Translations under genes and position numbers: made by a program
Source: Streptomyces sp. NBC_00433
GTDB lineage: Bacteria > Actinomycetota > Actinomycetes > Streptomycetales > Streptomycetaceae
Assembly (NCBI GenBank): GCA_036015235.1
Contig: CP107926.1
Span: forward strand, 2,418,001-2,482,000
DNA length: 64,000 bases
Direction of reading: 5' to 3'
Notes under the pieces: model-generated
Databases searched by the model: none
What the model was told of the DNA's origin: nothing
The model's input: only the letters and a program-made list of their open reading frames with translations
Part shown: positions 62,601 through 64,000 of the stretch, piece after piece
Layout: every line of letters begins with the position of its first letter
Numbering within the stretch: position 1 is the first letter of the stretch

Positions 62601-63599
62601 CTGCGCAACCTCGTCCAGCAGGTCAGGAAGTCCGAACGGTGGGAGCTGGTCGGACTGGAAGTACCACCCGTCGGCCTCAACCGCATCGACCAGATACTGA
62701 GCGATCTTCATGCTGTGCTCGCGGAACTAGCCTGGGGCGACCTCCAGTCCGCCACCATCAGCGCTGCCGCCCGATCCAGACCCCACGGCGACGTCCTCGC
62801 TGGGCTCGCCACACGTGCCCGCTCAGACGCGGCAAGGAGAGCCTCACAGTTCCGCGCGGGTCTCCTTGCCGCGGCCGAAACAGCCGGCCTGTCCCTGCGC
62901 GTACTCATGCGCCCGCTGGCCGACGCCTCGGCGGTCAACTGGCCTGCCGTCGAGACAGCGATCGGCATCCAGATCGGCGACGTGACCGAATGGGGGCAGG
63001 CTCTCCCCACCGTGGTAGAGCTACTCGAGCAAGTCCCGGGACCACGGGGAGCACGCCCACCGGTGCTGGTCATCCCGTTAATCGCCGGATGCCCCATCAG
63101 GCAGCTTGCACTCAACGTCCAAACAGACCCGTGGCCCGGCGTCGAACTCTACGACACGTGGGCCGACCGCTTCCTCCCAGCTCACGCCACCCCGCTGACC
63201 GACAATGCTACGGCCGCCCACCAAGCGCTGCAGGCTCTCTCCGGATTCACAGCCCTTCGCGCCCGACAAGGCACGACGCCCGAAACTTTGGCCGACATCA
63301 TAGAAGAGACGGAACGCTACCGCCGAGCCCTCGACACCATCACAAACGTGCAGCCCTCCGACATCGTGATCTCCACGATCACCGAATTCCTCACCGCGCT
63401 CCACAACCGCGTGGCCGCTGAAGACCCCGGCCATCCAGAGCACAACCCGGAACAACCACCTCTCGCCGCCAACCTCGCCCTCCACGTCACCGGCACGACC
63501 ACCCCCGACGCTCAGAACCTCGAGGGCCTCACCACCATCAGCCTTCAACGAGACCTAGACCCCGAAACCGCGATCCGCTTGCTCACCGAATCCCAATAA
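59604..63599 (+). CDS. Nuclease-STAND NTPase, Avs-like architecture
   Basis: A 1331-residue protein. Residues about 25-200 look like a DUF4297/Cap4-type PD-(D/E)XK nuclease: RAGRGFHYQDVVGAWL, VPEGWEDLSCEG and NWHVQVKSRQ (E/D...QxK). A STAND-type NTPase follows, with P-loop VTGPSGVGKSM (about 310-320), FAVDGVGVG as a Walker-B-like strand and a GSAR sensor. The remaining 800 residues are helical repeats, the usual sensor part. In Avs and related systems such proteins detect a phage protein and cut DNA; that action here is inference. ATG start; it is divergent from the HEPN/zinc-ribbon gene. Confidence 0.75.
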   Translation: MAGKNRGGSRRTQATERRHLWAESRSGARAGRGFHYQDVVGAWLCGRVMSGDLAVERIVPEGWEDLSCEGSDNWHVQVKSRQARVGDFPPGDVARYLLKMAAQHDKRMKAGLAGRMVLVLESSVAGERLSVWGQALAELPRTHPLRVAVHTTARERKISQRKISELCTLASVYVLPWREAAEQTGQAVADKHGLLPLAAEPVVLALRDAIAGHADTNATPDLNSRVGLDRTDIERIATRVAALVDRASLQEALSVGLCEPVDFDEPLVVPGFFEGTEVQPGHIAAGLPAPRPVESGQVVDALERAEPVLVTGPSGVGKSMVMWAAAYSARHILWYRVRRLREADVDALVRLARASGASTRSPVGFAVDGVGVGSADAWDLLQRELAPLPGVHLLGSARTEDLPPLRTLPNCTVVEVALNEAVAQEIHTKLLGTGATTVPHWRAAFEQANGLTLEYTHLLTRGRRLSAVVTEQVKRRIAEDRETELQIIARVALAHQWGAALPLRTVQAQLGASDGAFRIALARLGDEHLIHIQGQELTGLHQLRSRALADAVHASPPPSLDETLAAVLETLDSTHLRPFTAGALAERPDLDGRILAGLVTEIGRRPGLTTPTAILQALRLVDLQRRAEQLNAVLRRHHVRAAHQQTALQLSLLDSSLPDVRPEIASAIEEIRPTVDKRSPLRDGLLAQVGATALAQSLNECSNARAAQALLTALEGSSLDLAAHLRSALPPSPLALLLSQEPVDVVGDIIGAARGVSLGLAQQLVTLAGGTESMLARLRAYSRWLVELEVVEQDGFHIARARLLHVSDRAQPHLEEAVRHFGRVLLRCLPVCDRVDVQAVMPGDVPLQIGDYLGGVSQLQRRYDYLPSVVTWNRLQAQVAMTTPDSTDATMRTHTAVAMVSDLCQYLDDLTQTWCLHQGEPEAAATLETQRGVLYERSTALTLPVNRAQLLAKPVDDAVEATPHDHLSFLAQGITANLTGRLVDPEPHWTSLAAYTGDTLRNLVQQVRKSERWELVGLEVPPVGLNRIDQILSDLHAVLAELAWGDLQSATISAAARSRPHGDVLAGLATRARSDAARRASQFRAGLLAAAETAGLSLRVLMRPLADASAVNWPAVETAIGIQIGDVTEWGQALPTVVELLEQVPGPRGARPPVLVIPLIAGCPIRQLALNVQTDPWPGVELYDTWADRFLPAHATPLTDNATAAHQALQALSGFTALRARQGTTPETLADIIEETERYRRALDTITNVQPSDIVISTITEFLTALHNRVAAEDPGHPEHNPEQPPLAANLALHVTGTTTPDAQNLEGLTTISLQRDLDPETAIRLLTESQ

Positions 63600-63908
63600 T
63601 CCAGTGACTCCGGGACACGGATGTCGTCCGGTCGAGGTCAAGGTGCCGAGCGGCTGGAGGGCAGCTACTAGCCACAGATGGTGCGCAGCAGCAGCGTCTA
63701 CTGACGGGCCTGGACGAGATTTTGCTGTCGCCGTCTGCGAGGGCCTCACCCACGGAAAATCTCCGCGTACCTGGCCAGGATCAGCGCATTGACTTCACCC
63801 GATATATCTCCGTGTCGTCACTCCACCGCGACGGCATGACCGCGGCGCCGGCGATCCTTTTCGAGACCTACGTAATTTCCGTTTTTCCCCTCCCTGCCAC
63901 CATTCGGC
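63600..63908. other. Non-coding stretch
   Basis: No gene is supported over about 310 bases right of the STAND gene. Confidence 0.4.
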
Positions 63909-64000
63909 TACTGATCCGAGTCCGAGTGTGCGTCGTAGGCGCTGAGTAGGTGTTCGATGCGTTGGTTGTTGATGGACTGGCGGTCGTAGAGGCATTTGGC
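63909..64000 (-). CDS. C-terminal end of an unknown gene, cut by the window edge
   Basis: On the minus strand the frame reads AKCLYDRQSINNQRIEHLLS then AYDAHSDSDQ and a stop at 63909-63911. It is open at the window edge. Only 30 residues are visible, too few to name a family. Confidence 0.4.

Noticed and set aside
63722..63949. Short plus-strand frame near the right end
   Set aside because: No recognisable content, and it overlaps the better minus-strand C-terminal frame.
1..64000. CRISPR arrays or retron-like RNAs
   Set aside because: No series of regularly spaced short repeats and no reverse transcriptase gene was seen.

Overview
The window reads as high-GC actinobacterial DNA, most likely Streptomyces or a close relative. 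The reasons are the strong G/C third-position bias, the many GTG starts, a 67-residue CspA-type cold-shock protein, a SARP/BTAD-type regulator, DUF805, DUF5959 and DUF6884-like families, and insertion sequences typical of Streptomyces. The density of insertion sequences, gene fragments and defence-type genes suggests an accessory region such as a chromosome arm, a large linear plasmid or an integrated island. No housekeeping operon is present and no intact tRNA, rRNA or CRISPR array was seen.

Layout. 1-4.4 kb: the end of a vWA-domain gene, a DUF6884-like gene, a cold-shock gene with a clear terminator, and a small conserved protein. 4.7-17 kb: a first defence-like block with a PIN-like protein, a translationally coupled pair resembling pPIWI-RE accessory genes (the second gene cut by an IS256 element that itself carries an ISL3 element), a GNAT, a HEPN protein divergent from a SIR2 NADase, and a PD-(D/E)XK protein. 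17-20.5 kb: decayed IS5 and TniQ-like genes, an intact rve-type IS, and a tRNA 3'-end scar.

20.5-32.6 kb is the most coherent unit and the main finding: a CATRA-type conflict locus. It encodes a TPR-CHAT protease on the minus strand. Divergent from it are a winged-helix/BTAD/ThsA-macro fusion, a small CATRA-associated protein, and a CATRA protein fused to a CAP12-like TIR domain. These are followed by a tightly overlapping four-gene run: a dynamin-like GTPase, a second P-loop GTPase, a C-terminal-anchored membrane protein and a small partner. An IS3 element, itself hit by an IS1182-type element, truncates the last gene.

35.6-49 kb: DUF805, two secreted FG-GAP/VCBS-repeat proteins, DUF5959 and zinc-ribbon proteins, an Uma2/XRE pair, many IS remnants, and a second degraded copy of the vWA-DUF6884 segment from the left end. 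49.8-63.6 kb: a second defence block with a HEPN-like protein, an XRE-ImmA/IrrE protease and its partner, a DUF4238 gene split by a MITE, ApeA, an AlbA/Schlafen-like protein, and a HEPN/zinc-ribbon protein divergent from a 1331-residue nuclease-STAND NTPase.

How the genes may work together (inference): the CHAT, macro, TIR and GTPase parts look like sensor, switch and effector modules of an NTP-dependent suicide system. The HEPN, SIR2, PIN, ApeA and STAND genes are independent abortive-infection-type systems that accumulated in the same IS-rich island.
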